This document shows positions 61,848 through 64,000 of a stretch of 64,000 nucleotides of DNA, one piece after another. The stretch's first letter is position 1. Every line of letters starts with the position of its first letter. A program made the position numbers and the translations under genes. Source of the stretch: Bifidobacteriaceae bacterium (lineage in GTDB: Bacteria > Actinomycetota > Actinomycetes > Actinomycetales > WQXJ01). The stretch covers positions 16,409-80,408 of the forward strand of contig JAITFE010000020.1 of NCBI GenBank assembly GCA_031281585.1, read 5' to 3'. The notes below the pieces were generated by a model. That model worked only from the letters and a program-made list of their open reading frames with translations, ran no database searches and was not told the DNA's origin.

Positions 61848-62578
61848 GACGCGTCAAGTCCTTCTTGTGGGCGGGTTGCGCGGCTTTGGCCGCCACCGCC
61901 CTGTTTGTGGCGGGGTCCACTTTGGCCGTCTGGTCGGTGGGTCTGAAAGCCGACGCGAGCACGGTGGCCAGCCGAGCCAACAGAATCTACTTGGAGGACG
62001 TGTCTGGCGGTTCGCAGCAAGCCACCGCGAATGATCTGGAATTGGCGATTGAGTTCACCCGCCAGGACGCGGCGGCTTTGAAGGAGGCCGCGCAGCAGTC
62101 CTTGGCGGCGGGCACCGGCGGAACCGTGACCTGGGGCAAGACTGTGGTCCTGCGCGGTGAGGCGTATGGCACCGCCGGCTTTGGCTACCAAGTGGAGCTT
62201 CCGTCCACGCCGCTGGCCGGGTATTCGGCGGGCTTGACACTGTTCAAGGTGGCGGGCTCGGCCCAGTGCGTGGACGGCGTCAAGGCGGGCGGCGGTTTGG
62301 TGGCGGTCCCGGGCGGCGGACAGCCGCCGCCGGCGGACTTGTCGAAGGACCGGGCGATTGACACGGGTTACAAAGGCCAGGCTAAGACCTACGAGCAATG
62401 GTTTTGCCTTGTCACCACTTTCAGCCCGGTCGCGTATTCGAATACCGCCACCGCGACGGCGAGCGGCGGCGGCCAAACAGCCACTTCGAGCGATACCTGG
62501 GAGGCTTTCATTTACCCGGATCCAGCCACCCAATCCGTTGTCGCCTACAAATTCAAGGTCACGCCGCTCGGCGCCTGA
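61844..62578 (+). CDS. Secreted protein with SipW-type signal segment (2)
   Basis: 244 residues, TTG start overlapping the previous stop. LRRVKSFLWAGCAALAATAL then FVAGSTLAVWSVGLKADAST is a signal segment of the same kind. The mature part has a Pro/Gly patch ([12 protein letters not shown]) and ends in a beta-sandwich-like region with Ser/Thr-rich TATATASGGGQTATSSDTW. Translationally coupled to its neighbour. Likely a surface or filament component; not identified further. Confidence 0.65.
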   Translation: MRRVKSFLWAGCAALAATALFVAGSTLAVWSVGLKADASTVASRANRIYLEDVSGGSQQATANDLELAIEFTRQDAAALKEAAQQSLAAGTGGTVTWGKTVVLRGEAYGTAGFGYQVELPSTPLAGYSAGLTLFKVAGSAQCVDGVKAGGGLVAVPGGGQPPPADLSKDRAIDTGYKGQAKTYEQWFCLVTTFSPVAYSNTATATASGGGQTATSSDTWEAFIYPDPATQSVVAYKFKVTPLGA

Positions 62579-62692
62579 CCCGTTGACAAACGTCCAGGTA
62601 GAGGGCCTCTTCTGTGCCCGATGCCGTCCGCCCGCCGCCAATTCAGGCCTCCGTTCGCCCGCGGTGGCCGCCAATCACAAGTCAAACAGGAT

Positions 62693-62748
62693 ATTCCGGC
62701 AAAACCGGAATAAGCAGACCCCCCTAATAGTTGTGTATTAGCGGGGGG
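62693..62748 (+). promoter_or_regulatory. Two hairpins before the third SipW-type gene
   Basis: ATTCCGG-CAAAA-CCGGAAT at 62693-62711 and, right after, a CCCCCCTAATA / TATTA-GC-GGGGGG stem at 62719-62748. The first may end the upstream pair; the second sits about 45 bases before the next start and could form a 5'-UTR structure controlling it. Confidence 0.5.
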
Positions 62749-62792
62749 AACGGGAGCCCTGACCAATGGGGCAGACACGAAAGGAACACACA

Positions 62793-63470
62793 ATGACAAT
62801 CAACCCACAAACTGAGCGCGAACGGCGCTCGCGGCGGTTCAAGGGCCTGGTGGCAGGTGCGGCCGGCGTGGCTCTGCTCCTGGGCGGCGGCACGTTCGCC
62901 ATGTGGTCGGATTCAGCGTTGCTCGGCACCGGCAGCAGCAAGATCACCCACGGCGAGTTGAAACTCACCGGAACCAAAGCGGAGTCTGTGAAGGTCTACG
63001 ACCTCCGAGGCACTGGAACTGGAGCATGGACCGACATTGACGGGGACGGCAACTCTACGGAAATCCCCAATGTCGGCGACTTCTTGGCGGTCCCCGGTGA
63101 CCGCCTGGAATTCCAGCTAGGCAAAGTGACGGTCGGGGCGACGGGCAACCACATGGAGTGGGACCTGGGAATGGCACCAACGACTCAGCTCACTACAGCC
63201 GACCTGAAAGGCTGGACGGTCACGGGCTATGTGCTCACGGATGCTAACGCCGTGGTGGCCTCCGGGGAAATCGATTTGACGACCGCCACGCCTTCCACGA
63301 TCGCCGCAGGAAAGGTCGACACGGCGGTGACTTACAAAGTCGCGGTGGTTGCCGAATTCGACAAGGGAGACACGACCTACAACAACAAGGGCGGAGACAA
63401 CTACGCGTTTGTGTTGGCGCACGGCTTCACCGTGAAGGTGCAGCAGGTCGACCCATTTGCCGCCAACTGA
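62793..63470 (+). CDS. Secreted protein with SipW-type signal segment (3, TasA/camelysin-like)
   Basis: 225 residues. RRSRRFKGLVAGAAGVALLL followed by GGGTFAMWSDSALLGTG is the classic alternate-type signal ('GGGTFAxWSD'), then KITHGELKLTG. The mature domain is an acidic beta-rich fold of camelysin/TasA type length. ATG at 62793 follows GAAAGGAA; the frame starts 27 bases earlier but without a site. Ends before a strong terminator, so it may be made at a higher level than the peptidase. Confidence 0.75.
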   Translation: MTINPQTERERRSRRFKGLVAGAAGVALLLGGGTFAMWSDSALLGTGSSKITHGELKLTGTKAESVKVYDLRGTGTGAWTDIDGDGNSTEIPNVGDFLAVPGDRLEFQLGKVTVGATGNHMEWDLGMAPTTQLTTADLKGWTVTGYVLTDANAVVASGEIDLTTATPSTIAAGKVDTAVTYKVAVVAEFDKGDTTYNNKGGDNYAFVLAHGFTVKVQQVDPFAAN

Positions 63471-63531
63471 AGCTGATCGCTTCAGCCGACTTCTTGGAGT
63501 CTGAAAGACAGCGGCATGAACGCTGAAACAC

Positions 63532-63566
63532 CAGCCGCCGGGCCGCGCTACGCGGTCCGGCGGCTG
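63532..63566 (+). terminator. Strong hairpin after the third SipW-type gene
   Basis: Two 16-base arms (63532-63547 and 63551-63566), CAGCCGCCGG and its complement plus five more pairs and one G-T, loop CTA. TCGATTGTT follows. Fits a terminator or attenuator between the substrate gene and the signal peptidase. Confidence 0.7.
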
Positions 63567-63623
63567 TCGATTGTTGAACGGGGCGTCCCCGGCCCAGTGG
63601 GGCGCCACAGAGCGGAGGAAACT

Positions 63624-64000
63624 GTGACCGCGACCCGTGCGCCCGCTGTGGGTGTGGAAGAAACTCAAACCATCGAACCGATTGAACCGGCCGAGTCGCC
63701 CGAGGACTTGGAGGCGGCGGCGCCGCGGAAGCGCTCATGGTGGCGCCGGGCTCTGTCTTGGGTTACGACGGGGGCGGTGCTTGTGTTGCTGACGCTCGGC
63801 ATCGTGCTCGCTTTGATACCCGCTATGAACGGCGGGACTGCCCTGACGGTGCTGAGCGGGTCCATGCAGCCGACCTTGAAGCCCGGCGACGTGGTCGTGG
63901 TGTTCCCGGTGGACGGCTTCGAAGACATCGAACTGGGCGACGTGGTGACGTTCATGCCCAACCCGGACGACCCGACCCTGGTGACGCACCGGGCGAAGGC
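63624..64000 (+). CDS. sipW: SipW-type signal peptidase I (3' truncated)
   Basis: The gene runs off the window; about 125 residues are seen. An acidic N-terminal part (EETQTIEPIEPAESPEDLE) precedes a basic anchor RKRSWWRR and one helix (GAVLVLLTLGIVLALIP). Then comes TVLSGSMQPTLKPGDVVVV with the catalytic Ser, GDVVTFMPN and THRAK. SipW-type (ER-like) peptidases use His in place of the usual Lys; that part (VTHR) is just reached. I choose GTG 63624 because GGAGGA lies just before it; an ATG at 63516 would put the hairpin at 63532 inside the gene. Confidence 0.85.
   Translation, partial: MTATRAPAVGVEETQTIEPIEPAESPEDLEAAAPRKRSWWRRALSWVTTGAVLVLLTLGIVLALIPAMNGGTALTVLSGSMQPTLKPGDVVVVFPVDGFEDIELGDVVTFMPNPDDPTLVTHRAK

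Noticed and set aside
63516..63623. ATG 63516 as start of the signal peptidase
   Set aside because: No ribosome site, and a 16-bp hairpin would lie inside the coding sequence. GTG 63624 has GGAGGA upstream.

Overview
The window is high-GC DNA from an actinobacterium. The gene order hrcA-dnaJ-rsmE ... HIT-phoH-ybeY-corC-era ... leuA, the pdtaR/tRNA/polA cluster, the SUF operon led by a SufR-type regulator, GTG/TTG starts and the 4-base ATGA/GTGA couplings are all typical of that phylum. I cannot name a genus from sequence alone.

Layout. 1-2 kb: the end of a DUF222/HNH gene, an Imm-5-like gene and a voltage-gated K+ channel. 2-15 kb: one nine-gene minus-strand operon with an oligopeptide-type ABC importer (binding protein, two permeases, double ATPase), a two-subunit ABC exporter, a urocanase-family hydratase, a DUF917/S-methyl-thiohydantoin-desulfurase-type protein and a histidine-ammonia-lyase homologue that has lost the MIO tripeptide. 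The three enzymes together fit ergothioneine (or S-methylated thiohistidine betaine) breakdown rather than histidine utilisation. 15-20.7 kb: three tandem DUF427 units in two genes, and an ABC-2-like ATPase/membrane operon. 20.7-25.4 kb: tRNA-Leu(CAA), PdtaR, DNA polymerase I and an MFS exporter. 25.5-32.1 kb: complete SUF iron-sulfur operon (sufR-B-D-Rieske-C-S-U-T). 32-35 kb: a permuted papain-like protein, a GH13 glycosidase, and a DUF433/DUF5615 toxin-antitoxin pair enclosed by a 63-bp direct repeat. 35-38 kb: CIRCE-controlled hrcA-dnaJ-rsmE.

38.1-48.1 kb is the most unusual region: a CRISPR-Cas island set into otherwise conserved rsmE/HIT-phoH synteny. Its effector genes are type I-U (now I-G) like: csb1 (Cas7), csb2 (Cas5-type) and a 1392-residue protein that joins a Cas3 helicase, a C-terminal HD nuclease and a Csb3/Cas8-like large-subunit domain. 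The crRNA side looks like type I-E: a separate divergent cas6e and 28-nt repeats with a 6-bp stem. A 34-repeat array follows the effector operon, and a decayed 3-repeat array follows cas6e on the other strand. No cas1, cas2 or cas4 is present in the window. I read this as a chimeric I-G/I-E-like interference system without a local adaptation module.

48.4-61.1 kb: housekeeping genes (LRV-domain membrane protein, HIT, PhoH, YbeY, CorC-like, Era, alpha/beta hydrolase, LeuA with a Leu-rich leader peptide, PlsC-type acyltransferase, PPi-type phosphofructokinase, class II DAHP synthase). 61.2-64 kb: three secreted proteins with SipW-type (alternate) signal segments followed by their likely SipW signal peptidase, which is cut by the window end.
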